The translations under genes and the position numbers were made by a program. The notes under the pieces are model-generated. The model was not told the DNA's origin and searched no databases. It was given only the letters and a program-made list of their open reading frames with translations. From Lineus longissimus (Eukaryota; Nemertea; Pilidiophora; Heteronemertea; Lineidae): a stretch of 64,000 bases of DNA. Positions 20,201-27,694 of this stretch are shown here, piece after piece; position 1 is the first letter of the stretch, and the number at the start of each line of letters is the position of its first letter. The stretch is from positions 7,380,501 to 7,444,500 of the forward strand of contig NC_088311.1 in the NCBI RefSeq assembly GCF_910592395.1. The letters run 5' to 3'.

Positions 20201-22183
20201 TTGGAACGATTCCTGATAGATGGAGAATTGGCAGCTCTGAAAATCCCTCTAATTGATCACAAACCCAACTTTTCAGCTGATTGAAACCCCTGCAACTAGG
20301 CTGTAGAATCCTTCAAAGATTGCAACTAGTTTACGGAATGCTTCTGTTCGCAACGCAACCCATATTTCTTGAATGCATCCTCTTTGTTTGTGATAAAATC
20401 CATAAATATCTAAATAAACTTTTTCAGATTATAAGAGTAACATTTGGTTGATGGACTTTCTTATGTGTAGCTTAAAAGTGCATGCTGGGTGGTAGAAGTT
20501 GATACTTTAAAGGGTGCAGTGTTCTGTGGAACTTAATGGCCCCTTTCATCCTGTCAGTCAGGTCCTGTTACCAAACAAACTATTCTTCATTTGCGGGTTT
20601 ATCAAAAGTTTAGCCAAGAGATATCAAACAAAGCAATGGTAACAAATAACTTTGTGACCAATAACAAAATATAAATCATAACAATTTTGTAAAACAACAT
20701 TGCACCAATTCACTCTGTAACATCACAAACTGAAAGTAATATTGCACACAGATTTGATCATTAGCAGCGATCAGCGACAACATTGAAAACAGCTCTGAGG
20801 AGATATATGACAATTTTCAACCTCCGACCCAACCCTTCCTTCCACGAAAAAGAAGTTTCACGTACACTTATGGAAACTTCCAATCTCCTTTCTTTCCAGC
20901 CAAAGGCCGCACCAACCTTGAATTACGAGAACAGTTCATCCTTGCCCAGGGCGTTTCTCAGTCAATGGCGACGTTTGTGCCCCGCAGCCCTGGAGGATCC
21001 CACTCTGGAAATAGTAGTGTTAGCAGTTATTCAACAAACTCTTACGCCAGTACTAGGACAGCAAGTTCTGCAAGTGGTCCTATTACTAAGGTTAGGAAAG
21101 GCAAAAAGGTTTAAAACTTCGTCAGAAACTGGTCATAAGAATTTCATTTTTCGTCTCACCTGTGGTAACCTTTTTCGATACTGCACTGTCAGTTGCCATT
21201 GTCTATCTGTCATCATTTACTCGAGGCAAAATACCTGTCGACCTTGGACAGGGAAGTGCAGTCCAAGCTGATATACTGTATCGCCATTAAGGGCTCATAC
21301 CAAAACCAATCAATGCCATGTTTTCTTCCAGATAAGAGAAAAGACACAGTGGGGTCATCCATGGCGTCAACCAACCCCAAGATCAAGGGCGAGCCCGGAT
21401 AGTGATGTGGCGCTTGGTGGCGCGCGAAGTCGTGAGAGAAGTGGAAGCTCATCTCGTCGGGATCGCAGCATTGGCGACCCATTTGATGCTGGCACCAAGA
21501 TACCCAAACCTATGGGCAGTAAGTGATAGTCTTCGTTCTCTTCAGTATTTCTGTATCCTCAGGTGATCTCTCAATGGACTGGGCCTGTTTTTGAGAACAT
21601 TTCTGTATATGTACTAGTCGCCCATTGATACCACGAGTCATGACTCAAATGGCACCATGAGATTCGAAAATGCTGATTGAGACCTTATGACTTTTCTTCA
21701 GGGACCTTTTTTACACCCACACTTGGCAAATCTAAGGTTGTAGTAGAATGATTCTTGATGTTTTCCTCACTTGTTTTTTCAGGTCAAGGAGGTAGCCGAC
21801 CAAGCAGTCGTCCAGGAAGTCGTCAAAATAGTCGTCCAGGAAGTCGTCAAAATAGCCGTCCACCAAGTCGTGCTGGGAGCGAATTTTCCTCTGACGGCGA
21901 GTCTGAGTCTCGCATTCCACTCCCACGGCCGTCACCCAAGAAACCCACGTCATTAGCCACAAAGTCACCGGGAGCTGGGTCCACTGGTGCAGCCGGATCG
22001 TCCGTTTCATCGAAAGCACCCGGAGCCACATCTCGGACTCAACAACCTGCTTCTGGATCTGCGTCGAAAACCGCCCCGAGGCAAGCGTTCACACGGATAC
22101 CATCAATCAGACGATCTAATAACTCATCTGCTTCATCAACCGCATCAACTGCTTCCACAGCCAGCACAACAAAGAGAAAATAA
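1903..22183 (+). CDS. Spectraplakin (MACF1/dystonin/Shot family), C-terminal part, 17 exons
   Basis: Giant cytolinker that joins actin to microtubules; the window holds its microtubule-binding end. The 17 exons total 3606 nt in one frame (1201 residues plus stop). Order: about six spectrin repeats (residues 1-700), a basic linker, two EF-hand loops (about 784-795, [12 protein letters not shown]; about 820-831, [12 protein letters not shown]), the GAS2-related domain (about 842-919, including [20 protein letters not shown] and LVKNDPCR), then a Ser/Arg/Pro-rich tail. The tail carries TKIP, SRIP and TRIP, matching the S/TxIP motif that binds EB1 at growing microtubule ends. The N-terminal calponin-homology and plakin regions are outside the window. 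In invertebrates one gene usually stands for both MACF1 and DST, so no vertebrate symbol is assigned. Several candidate cassette exons are listed separately and are not counted here. Confidence 0.96.
2465..2635 (+). CDS. Spectraplakin exon: spectrin repeat segment
   Basis: 57 codons, phase 0/0, from DMYVELDS to RAKERK, then GTATTT. The [16 protein letters not shown] helix is typical of spectrin repeats. An intronic run of 16 C lies about 170 nt upstream (2284-2299). Confidence 0.92.
2855..3010 (+). CDS. Spectraplakin exon: spectrin repeat segment
   Basis: 52 codons, phase 0/0, [10 protein letters not shown] to TEQIEAHK, with acceptor TTTCAG and donor GTAGAT. It holds a helix with the conserved Trp (FITWLTGME). 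Confidence 0.92.
3188..3394 (+). CDS. Spectraplakin exon: spectrin repeat segment
   Basis: 69 codons, phase 0/0, [10 protein letters not shown] to GYKEAKK. The donor GTACAG is the first part of an interspersed repeat that starts directly after the exon. Confidence 0.92.
3395..3600 (+). repeat. Interspersed repeat fragment touching a splice donor
   Basis: Starts GTACAGTAGAACCTCTCTAT and contains AGGGAGGTGTCCTGATT. The second string recurs near 37563-37583 in the last POLR2E intron, and AACCTCTCTATT recurs near 16858. It looks like a short dispersed non-coding element of unknown class. Confidence 0.45.
3691..4137 (+). CDS. Spectraplakin exon: more than one spectrin repeat
   Basis: 149 codons, phase 0/0, [15 protein letters not shown] to QEEHN, between TTTTCTCCAG and GTAAGT. 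It spans the end of one repeat and the start of the next ([37 protein letters not shown]). Confidence 0.95.
4249..4443 (+). CDS. Spectraplakin exon: spectrin repeat segment
   Basis: 65 codons, phase 0/0, [10 protein letters not shown] to IEEALVQ, with acceptor CTTTTCAG and donor GTACGC. Confidence 0.93.
4718..5179 (+). CDS. Spectraplakin exon: last full spectrin repeats
   Basis: 154 codons, phase 0/0, [10 protein letters not shown] to MLKDHQ, with donor GTAAGG. It contains [20 protein letters not shown] and [15 protein letters not shown], standard spectrin-repeat helices. Confidence 0.95.
5405..5547 (+). CDS. Spectraplakin exon: end of spectrin repeats and basic linker
   Basis: 143 nt, phase 0 in and 2 out, [19 protein letters not shown] to [17 protein letters not shown] corresponds to the linker after the last spectrin repeat in the family. 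Donor GTAAGT. Confidence 0.92.
5767..5905 (+). CDS. Spectraplakin exon: helix leading to the EF-hands
   Basis: 139 nt, phase 2 in and 0 out, [17 protein letters not shown] to [26 protein letters not shown] is the conserved element just before the EF-hand domain. Acceptor CTTCAG, donor GTAAGG. Confidence 0.93.
6071..6265 (+). repeat. Minisatellite, about 41-bp unit, four to five copies
   Basis: Units begin ACATGGTGCTGGCTCTTGCA and continue TTCACTAATCAACTTGATCA. Copies drift by a few substitutions, and the last ones are degenerate. It lies inside a spectraplakin intron. Confidence 0.8.
6835..6909 (+). CDS. Candidate 25-codon cassette exon of the spectraplakin
   Basis: 75 nt, fully open, phase 0/0. 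The acceptor has a pyrimidine tract (CACTTGTTCTGTTTATCTTGAAG) and the donor is CAG|GTTTGT. It would insert [10 protein letters not shown]...APFYNQ between the pre-EF helix (ends HQNE) and the EF-hand exon (starts LERMKNF). Splicing across it or past it keeps the frame. It is more GC-rich than its surroundings. I know of no vertebrate counterpart, so use in transcripts is inferred. Confidence 0.5.
7361..7396 (+). CDS. Weak candidate 12-codon cassette exon
   Basis: 36 nt, phase 0/0, encoding [12 protein letters not shown]. It is preceded by CCACATTCAG and followed by GTGGGT, in the same intron as the 25-codon candidate. Such a short open match could arise by chance. Confidence 0.22.
8936..9098 (+). 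CDS. Spectraplakin exon: EF-hand 1
   Basis: 163 nt, phase 0 in and 1 out, [15 protein letters not shown] to ILKS. The loop [12 protein letters not shown] has acidic residues at positions 1, 3, 5 and 12 and Gly at 6, so it should bind calcium. Acceptor TTTTTCAG, donor GTAAGT. Confidence 0.96.
9392..9421 (+). CDS. Candidate 30-nt microexon between the two EF-hand exons
   Basis: Acceptor TGTTCCGTTCAG and near-ideal donor GAA|GTAAGA enclose 30 nt, phase 1/1, matching the host intron. It would add ten residues (about [10 protein letters not shown]) between EF-hand 1 and EF-hand 2. Both flanking exons also join directly in frame, so it would be a cassette. Confidence 0.4.
9585..9720. promoter_or_regulatory. 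Cluster of five X-box-like palindromes in an intron
   Basis: Five copies of a GTTRCCATGGTNAC-like 14-mer in 136 bp: 9585-9598, 9600-9613, 9669-9682, 9690-9703 (centre CCGTGG) and 9707-9720 (reverse orientation). The pattern matches the X-box bound by RFX factors (consensus near GTTGCCATGGCAAC). Function is inferred; a decayed repeat is also possible. Confidence 0.45.
11697..11719 (+). repeat. (TGGG)n microsatellite
   Basis: Five to six tandem TGGG units in the intron between the EF-hand exons. The G-rich strand could form a quadruplex. Confidence 0.9.
11972..12084 (+). CDS. Spectraplakin exon: EF-hand 2
   Basis: 113 nt, phase 1 in and 0 out, (K)[15 protein letters not shown] to RPERE. The loop [12 protein letters not shown] is canonical. 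Acceptor TCTCTTTCAG, donor GTAAGA. Confidence 0.96.
12220..12323. repeat. Foldback (MITE-like) inverted repeat
   Basis: 12220-12249 (contains AGACTAGTAAATGCTTTTAC) pairs with 12294-12323 (GTAAAAGCATTTACTAGTCT) over about 29 bp with a 44-nt loop. It ends about 74 nt upstream of the next exon. Confidence 0.75.
12397..12513 (+). CDS. Spectraplakin exon: first half of the GAS2-related domain
   Basis: 39 codons, phase 0/0, [10 protein letters not shown] to GEGKYR. It contains the Cys cluster [10 protein letters not shown] of the family. Acceptor TTTCAG, donor GTGAGT. Confidence 0.95.
12762..12800 (+). CDS. Candidate 13-codon microexon inside the GAS2-related domain
   Basis: 39 nt, phase 0/0, encoding [13 protein letters not shown], with acceptor TTACCTTTCCAG and donor AAG|GTACGA. 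It falls between KYR and [13 protein letters not shown]. As I recall, vertebrate MACF1/DST carry a short insert at the same point, which supports a real optional exon here. Confidence 0.5.
13367..13484 (+). CDS. Spectraplakin exon: second half of the GAS2-related domain
   Basis: 118 nt, phase 0 in and 1 out, [20 protein letters not shown] to KNDPCR. The VRVGGGW signature is diagnostic of this microtubule-binding domain. Acceptor TCTTTACAG, donor GTAGGT. Confidence 0.97.
13778..13846 (+). CDS. Spectraplakin exon: start of the tail
   Basis: 69 nt, phase 1/1, [20 protein letters not shown] followed by PLA. Pro/Met-rich. Acceptor GTTTACAG, donor GTATTT. Confidence 0.85.
15682..15711 (+). CDS. 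Candidate 30-nt proline-rich microexon
   Basis: A strong tract (TTTTCTTTTTTGCTCACATAG) precedes 30 nt that end at CTAG|GTAGAG. It is phase 1/1, matching both flanking exons, and would add about [10 protein letters not shown] to the tail. No homologue is known to me. Confidence 0.35.
   Translation, partial: NGLSPFLEV
16466..16607. repeat. Inverted repeat, 22-bp arms
   Basis: 16466-16487 (GAGTGCAGCACTTGATGGGG...) and 16586-16607 (GACCCCATCAGGAGCTGCAC...) are near-complementary with about two mismatches. GGTCGACCA recurs near 16695. Possibly a decayed foldback element. Confidence 0.55.
16890..17035 (-). repeat. Possible tRNA-derived SINE relic
   Basis: On the minus strand GGTTTGATTCC (16961-16971) differs from the Pol III B-box GGTTCGANTCC at one base, in a context like CTGGTTTGATTCCCGGTATA. 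No convincing A-box was found, so a 5'-truncated SINE is only a suggestion. Confidence 0.3.
18451..18475 (+). repeat. (CAA)n microsatellite
   Basis: Eight CAA units in a spectraplakin intron. The antisense frame over it reads as poly-Val and is an artefact. Confidence 0.95.
18995..19054 (+). CDS. Candidate 60-nt basic cassette exon
   Basis: Acceptor TTCTTACCTCCGCAG and donor CGCA|GTAGGT flank 60 open nt, phase 1/1 like the surrounding exons. It would encode [10 protein letters not shown]...FAAR, strongly basic. The segment is CpG- and GC-rich inside an AT-rich intron. A basic insert would suit the microtubule-binding tail, but chance cannot be excluded. Confidence 0.33.
19401..19573. repeat. 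Inverted repeat
   Basis: AGGACTGATGGTGATTTCA near 19402 and TGAGATCACCATCAGTCCT near 19550 are complementary over about 19 bp with one mismatch. AACACTAATAA and CAATACTAATAA occur outside the arms. Confidence 0.5.
20900..21090 (+). CDS. Spectraplakin exon: tail, RTNLELRE block
   Basis: 191 nt, phase 1 in and 0 out. [20 protein letters not shown] matches the conserved block after the GAS2-related domain in MACF1 and DST, and a Ser/Thr-rich stretch ending GPITK follows. The donor at 21091 is GTTAGG. A second donor at 21109 (GTTTAA) would add VRKGKK and also keep the frame. Confidence 0.88.
21332..21518 (+). CDS. Spectraplakin exon: tail, first EB1-binding motif
   Basis: 187 nt, phase 0 in and 1 out, [20 protein letters not shown] to TKIPKPMG. 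Arg/Ser-rich, and TKIP at 21494-21505 fits the T/SxIP EB1-binding motif. Acceptor TTTTCTTCCAG, donor GTAAGT. Confidence 0.88.
21783..22183 (+). CDS. Spectraplakin last coding exon: Ser/Arg repeats, two more SxIP-type motifs, stop
   Basis: 401 nt, phase 1 in, ending TAA at 22181-22183. It opens with near-repeats SRPGSRQN then SRPGSRQN. It contains SRIP (21908-21919) and TRIP (22091-22102), and ends with a Ser/Thr/Ala-rich run and TKRK. Acceptor TTGTTTTTTCAG. Confidence 0.93.
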
Positions 22184-25100
22184 CACCCAACATCCAAGGA
22201 ACAGTTCTCATATTTTCAAAGCAAAGCTGTGAGATGAAATATTCAAACATGAAATTATTTTGTGCTGTGCCTGAATGAAAATATATACACTGTTGTTGAG
22301 TGTGTACAGTAATGCACAGGAGTGCACAAGTGTGATGCATTACGTACTCGTGAATGATACTGATACTGATTATGACATTTTATAACTAAGGGTACAAGGA
22401 AATAGAAGTAGATTCAATTATTTATTCATGACTTGAAAGCACCATTAAAAACAAAATACTGCCACTTCAGTTCGAAGTTTGATTAATAGTTGTCGCTTGA
22501 GGAAATGAAAGGCAGATGTGTCACTGATTATTTTGCAGATATGACCGCTTTGGTAATGACATGGAATGCCATGGCAACCTATGTTGTTACCTTGGTGACA
22601 TCTGACATTGCTATAGTGATGCATAATGTGAGAGAGAGAAAGACAGACAACTAATTTTTCAAGCCACCCATGAATGCTTGTAAAAAGATTGTATTCATCT
22701 GCTGTGTTTTGGCTTGCATTCATGTGATGAAAACCTGAATTACAAAAGTAAAATGCACCTTTTCTCTATGTAAACCATGACTATTTAAATCTAAATTAAG
22801 GTATAAAAAAATTTATCACAAGAGGTGTATAAAATATATAGATTATAGAGCAAAATTTATAGAATAGCCGCAGATCTTGGCATACCTAATCATTGCCATA
22901 AATGACCATCAGTTCACATAGCAACCAACCAGATGCTTTGGCAACTGTTTGGTTGCTATGTGGCAGCTCTGATGTTGCCATGGTAACTAATGAAACAAAT
23001 GAATGGTTGGATTCAAATGAAGATATCACAAGTTGCATATCATTTGTACCAATTCCTGGAATACATTCCACTGCTTGTATTATTGCTGTTTACTATGTGT
23101 AGGGAAAGTGGAGCAAAGGATTTTCATGAAAAAAGATTTTCAGTTTGAAAAGAAATTGAGAAAATGCCATATGGATTTAAATTGCTTGATGTTTGTATGT
23201 ATGTATTTATACATGGATTTTGATTGGAAATTGATAAAGAACTTCGGGGGACGAGGTTCTTTTTTCTTTTCCGTCTTCATTGGTGATTGTATAATCATGA
23301 ATTAAGTTACATGTAAGTGTTTGATTAGTAACCGAACGTTGCTCCTAAATCCAAGCCATGTATGATTAAATATTCAGAACGAGTGCATGTTATTCCAATT
23401 TCGACCATTTTTTCAAGGTGAAAGGAGGCTATTCTTTATTTGTTATGCGATGCAATTTATAAATCATGTGTGGAGTGATCGGGGAGGTATTTAATTCATA
23501 TAATCGTGAACGTACTGAGAATGGACAAACCAAGAACTTTACTGATTCCTATTCAACAGCGGGGACCTGTTTCATGGGAATCTGAAAGCATTCATTGTTG
23601 CTATGGTGACCACTCTGGTTGCTATGGCACTATAGTAACTGTTACTATGGTTACTAAGAGAAAACAGTCCAATCCATTTGTACTTATAGTTAGAAAACTA
23701 CAGTATTGTTCCACATGAGATGTCCTGTAGATAACCATGAATAACAGTAGATTTAGTGTTCATATATTTAAGAGGTGATTATCCTCAACTGTTGTATAAA
23801 TGTAGCTGGTTATTATTTTCTATTCAAATCATGGGCTAGATAATTTTGTTTGTATTAATTTAATACGACACTGAAACGTACTTGCCCTTTAGTCAAGGTC
23901 ACGTATGTGTTTACCAATTGTTTTGTAAAGAAAGTTGTAAAATATTTGATTTGGATGATAAGGTATTTTAGGTGGCTATGAAGTTGCATTGCTACACTGC
24001 AGCGGGTAGCGTCCTGGTTTTTTAGCCACTTTGCCCTTTGTTACTTTCTAACCTCGTGCCTATGTTTCACGGTACGTCTTTCTCTCGTTAAGATTCTCCT
24101 GTGATATGAACAGGATCTGTTACGAGACTTGCTTCAAGGGTCGAGAGGTGTCCAAGGATTCTTTTCGTCCTCCCGACCAACCCGTCTATCTAAATTTTCA
24201 AGCTTTGTGCTCTTTTGCATAGTGACACCAAATAGCCAGGTCATTCATTGATTAACTGTGTAAAATCACTTTTGTTGCAACTGCAAACTCATGACAGTTA
24301 AAAACCGAGTCAAGTTATTCCTTAAGATGTAATTGTTCATGTACATGTATGTTGAAATGTACAGTTTAAGAACAAGCCAATGAAATATCTGCAGACAGAA
24401 GTGATTTTACGATGACGCACCTCTTTTCTTGTTTAAATTTCATCCGAAAAGCATTATAGACAATGAGATATGTGTGAGTGCTGAACTATATGATTTTGAG
24501 GTCACAATTAACAGCCAATATTTCATTGAATAATGGATTCATAACTAAGAAACTTTGCTGAACATTTTATACAGTCATATAGTTGCATGGCAATTTCCTA
24601 ATCATAAATGAAATTCATATTCACGTTCTTGGCATTTTTGATAGGATACTTGCCCTGATTCAAATCCATTTATTTATTCAAAATGTAACTCTATATCTGG
24701 CACGAATAGAATTTGGTTCTGAACTCATAGATATAGACTTTAATTATGAATTATCACTGTAATAGTTCTTCTAACATAGTGAAATTTGGACTGAAGAGGT
24801 CATTTTACTTCATCAGAATCAATTTAAGTCTAAAATGATAAATCAGATGATAACCTTTGCCATATATTAAAACCCATATCGGAATATAAACCCCAACATT
24901 ACCTTTAAAAAAAGGAAAACTGAAACTATCAAACACTATCAAACTTTCTTTTTAAATCTTGCCAATTCCATTCATTGTGTAGTCGTTTCTTGGATTTGGT
25001 GAAGAGAGGAATTTTAGCAACATGCAAAGTGACTATAATGTTCTGATGAAGTAACACCCTGGCTAATTGGTGATTTCCAATATAACTGTAATACTTTAAT

Positions 25101-25200
25101 GTCACTGAACTCTCAGATATAGTGCCCTGCACTCGGTTTAATGTCATGGAATTTCAGTTTGCTTGTTGCAGCAATTAAAATTTGCATATAATAACAACTA
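22184..25200 (+). other. Probable long 3'UTR and downstream flank of the spectraplakin
   Basis: AT-rich, with no coding signal on either strand. It includes X-box-like motif groups (22565-22620, 22974-22987, 23597-23654). No AATAAA occurs soon after the stop; ATTAAA at 22443-22448 and 25174-25179 are the candidate ends. Confidence 0.5.
22565..23654. promoter_or_regulatory. Second group of X-box-like palindromes
   Basis: AATGCCATGGCAAC (22565-22578), GTTACCTTGGTGAC (22586-22599), ATTGCTATAGTGAT (22607-22620), GTTGCCATGGTAAC (22974-22987), GTTGCTATGGTGAC (23597-23610), GTTGCTATGGCACT (23618-23631) and GTTACTATGGTTAC (23641-23654). All resemble RFX X-boxes. Role unknown. Confidence 0.35.
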
Positions 25201-25226
25201 TACTCGTCTTTGTCTTTGTTTTTGTG
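25174..25226 (+). terminator. Candidate polyadenylation signal with GU-rich element
   Basis: ATTAAA at 25174-25179 is followed within 30-50 nt by TCTTTGTCTTTGTTTTTGTG, a GU/U-rich downstream element. If used, the spectraplakin 3'UTR would be about 3 kb. Confidence 0.35.
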
Positions 25227-25239
25227 GAAATCACGTTGG

Positions 25240-25346
25240 CGTTCGTCAGTCCCGAAGAGCAGCAGTCACCGCTGACATCAATGATATTTCTTAACACATT
25301 GACATTAATGTCAGCTGTGACTGCTGCTCTTCGGGACTGACGAACG
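25240..25346. repeat. Long near-perfect hairpin (foldback)
   Basis: 30 bases at 25240-25269 (CGTTCGTCAGTCCCGAAGAG...) pair perfectly with 25317-25346. The stem continues with two mismatches to about 44 bp and a loop of about 18-20 nt. It could be a miniature foldback transposon or an RNA hairpin. It lies just past the candidate polyadenylation site. Confidence 0.85.
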
Positions 25347-26299
25347 GCACTATACTTTCCAGCAAATCTGCTTTGACCGTCAGTATGCCAGATGCAGCTG
25401 TATACATTCTGGCATTCGGGGCAGTCCAGGCTGAACTTGTGAGGAATATGTTTTAAGATGTTCTTTTTAACTTGAAAATTCCATCAAATTGCTCCTTGGC
25501 TTGGTAGCAACGTAAGGCATCTTGCTTGAGGACACAATGACCTCCCAAACTTTTCTCAAAATAATTACAGAGAGATAGAGCACACCCTTTACACCCCTCA
25601 ATTTCACCAACCACAAGAGAGATAGGGGGTCTGTTCCCACTCGTCAATTGATTGGACATGTGGTATAGGCTACAGAAGAAATGAGGTCACAGCACTTGTT
25701 TGTCTTGGGATGAGTCAAAGGCCTATTATAAGGCTGCACACTTCATTGTCTAAGGCCCTTTTGCCACAAGATACAGGCCTATATACTTTAAGTAGGGATA
25801 GGTACAAGCAGAGCGGGAGGATGGAGCTCCTCTTGCACTCCAAAGTCGATGTCATGTACAGGCAGGAGCGTGCAGTAATAAAGTTGAAAGACAAAACCAT
25901 GGCTACTGACTGAATCAATATGCAGGAGAGAAAGCAAGCAGGGGTATGTTCATGCACCGCTTTACACTTGCCCCTAATATAGACATCCTGCGAAAATAAA
26001 TTTCAGCCATTTTAAACGATCCTTTTCACGGGCAACGTTTGTTCACGGCCATTGCATAAAAGTAAAAATATACAAGCTTATTCAAGCAATTTACTTCAAG
26101 TTGTCCATGCCTTTCAATTGATATTTGACTATTTTGAATGCTTTTGGTGATGTTTTGATTTAAAACATGGCATGGTTGAATTTCATTTCCTACCTGGACA
26201 CCATGCAGGCCTGTTTGAAATTGACCTATAATAGTATGCATGTGAAACATCCGAGTCCATATTGAGCAATATGTTCATGAGATTGAATGTTTAGATGGA

Positions 26300-26500
26300 G
26301 ACGAGAATTTGTTTATCAACAGGGGTGGCCTAAACTTGGGAATACCAACTGAATCCCTGAAGTCTCCTTGTCTTTGTGTAAGTAAGAGAGCAAAAATATG
26401 TCTGATGATGAAGTTTTTATTGTACGAATTTCATCTACATTTACATCTAACAAAGATGATACCAGTCTGGTATCTGGGTCACATCATGACATACCCTTAT
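26300..26500 (+). repeat. Direct repeat copy A of a composite element
   Basis: Shares GAGAATTTGTTTATCAACA, CTCCTTGTCTTTGTG-like text and GATGAAGTTTTTATTGTA with 27165-27370. The two copies face the same way and flank a SINE and an inverted repeat. Confidence 0.75.
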
Positions 26501-26544
26501 ATACAAACAAAGACTCCTCTTCAGGTACATGCAGATGTGTAATA

Positions 26545-26797
26545 ACAACATGTATATATTATAATAATGTCACGCATTTATATAGTACTCCTCAATAACA
26601 GAACTGTTAAAGCGCTGTGGGATATCAAATTATTACCCCGGTCTCCACAGAAATCAATCGGGGGTTTCAAGGAGCAACCAGAAGGCGCTCACTTGAACTT
26701 GACCAGTCGGGGAACCAAGGAGTGACTCGGCCGGGAGTCGAACCCACGACCTCCTGATCATGAGGCCGACTCTCTTCCACTGCGCTACCGCTGCCCC
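26545..26797 (-). mobile_element. tRNA-derived SINE
   Basis: On the minus strand it starts GGGGCAGCGGTAGCGCAGTG. It has a Pol III A-box TAGCGCAGTGG (26777-26787) and a perfect B-box GGTTCGACTCC (26734-26744), spaced as in a tRNA. A tRNA-unrelated body follows, ending in ACTATATAAATGCG and an AT-rich tail. It is too diverged beyond the promoter to be a working tRNA gene. Length about 250 bp. Confidence 0.85.
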
Positions 26798-26814
26798 TGG
26801 AGTCCTGTAGTCCT

Positions 26815-27141
26815 AAGCTGCGCACTTTTATTTAACATGCAAGCTACAAATGATTTGAAGGTCTTGAGGGATAGAGTACGCCTATACCTGACCATAGAAA
26901 CCCAATTCTTAAGTTTTTCCAGTGGTGGATGAGGGAGACAGAGGGGTTAGAATTTTAGTTATGGCTTTATCATTGGACCACGAATGGGAGGTCTGTACAG
27001 GAGCACAAGCATCAATGTACACGTAAATCTTGAACGGCTGGATTTACACCCTACAAATGTATTACCAACAGATAGAAACATGGTCTCTCTGAATGAGAAA
27101 TCTTTTGTAGCTTGCATGTTAAATAAAAGTCGCTCAGCTCC
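26815..27141. repeat. Inverted repeat with about 41-bp arms
   Basis: 26815-26856 (TTTTATTTAACATGCAAGCT in the arm) is nearly complementary to 27099-27141 (AGCTTGCATGTTAAATAAAA). The arms enclose about 240 bp without coding sequence. They could be terminal repeats of a non-autonomous DNA transposon. Confidence 0.65.
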
Positions 27142-27164
27142 CGGACAATTGAATGTTTTCCTGG

Positions 27165-27370
27165 AGAGGAGAATTTGTTTATCAACAAGGGTATGGCCTG
27201 AACTTGGGGATACCCTACAAGTGTCCTTGTCTTTGTGGAAGTAAGAGATCAAAAATATCATGTATCATGATGAAGTTTTTATTGTATGAATTTCATATAT
27301 GTACATGTACATCAAACAAGATGGCAGTCCTGATATCTCGGTCACATCGAGACATAACTGACATTCTCCA
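27165..27370 (+). repeat. Direct repeat copy B of a composite element
   Basis: Partner of the copy at 26300-26500, with about three quarters of bases matching by eye. It contains GAGAATTTGTTTATCAACA and GATGAAGTTTTTATTGTA. Confidence 0.75.
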
Positions 27371-27472
27371 ATGTATGTCCTAATCACGATTAAAATTGTC
27401 CCAATATCCATTACAATGACAAGACAATTAACGGTAATCATTCAAGATATAAATGCTCTCGTCCGCAATCAA

Positions 27473-27478
27473 TTTATT
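27473..27478 (-). terminator. Candidate HYI polyadenylation signal
   Basis: AATAAA on the minus strand, about 160 nt past the HYI stop codon. No other AATAAA lies closer. Confidence 0.5.
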
Positions 27479-27638
27479 TCACAAGCACTGAGCCCTCAGC
27501 ACCACAAGCATAGATAATTCTCCACATACTACAGCCCAGAATAGTTCTCATAAGAACTGAGTAATATGTCTTAATATAAGTCCATAATTGCTCCGATAAG
27601 TAATGTAGAGTTTAGTTGGCCTGGACTAGCTTTGACAA

Positions 27639-27694
27639 CTACTTTAAGGATAAACCCATCTCATTGATCCATTTGAGGCCATCTACGGTGTTAC
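27639..27694 (-). CDS. HYI: HYI exon 7 and stop
   Basis: 56 nt, phase 1 in, (G)NTVDGLKWINEMGLSLK, then TAG at 27639-27641. TVDGLKW matches the TVEGLSW end of the vertebrate protein. Confidence 0.93.

Larger units (their letters stand above)
13847..20899 (+). other. 7-kb spectraplakin intron
   Basis: Mostly AT-rich with short open frames only. It contains single X-box-like motifs (14514-14527, and 15597-15610 as a perfect GTTACCATGGTAAC palindrome), inverted repeats, a possible SINE relic, a (CAA)n tract and two phase-compatible microexon candidates, all listed separately. Confidence 0.85.

Noticed and set aside
26726-26797. tRNA gene
   Set aside because: A- and B-boxes are present, but the acceptor stem does not close and a long non-tRNA body follows, so it is a SINE head.
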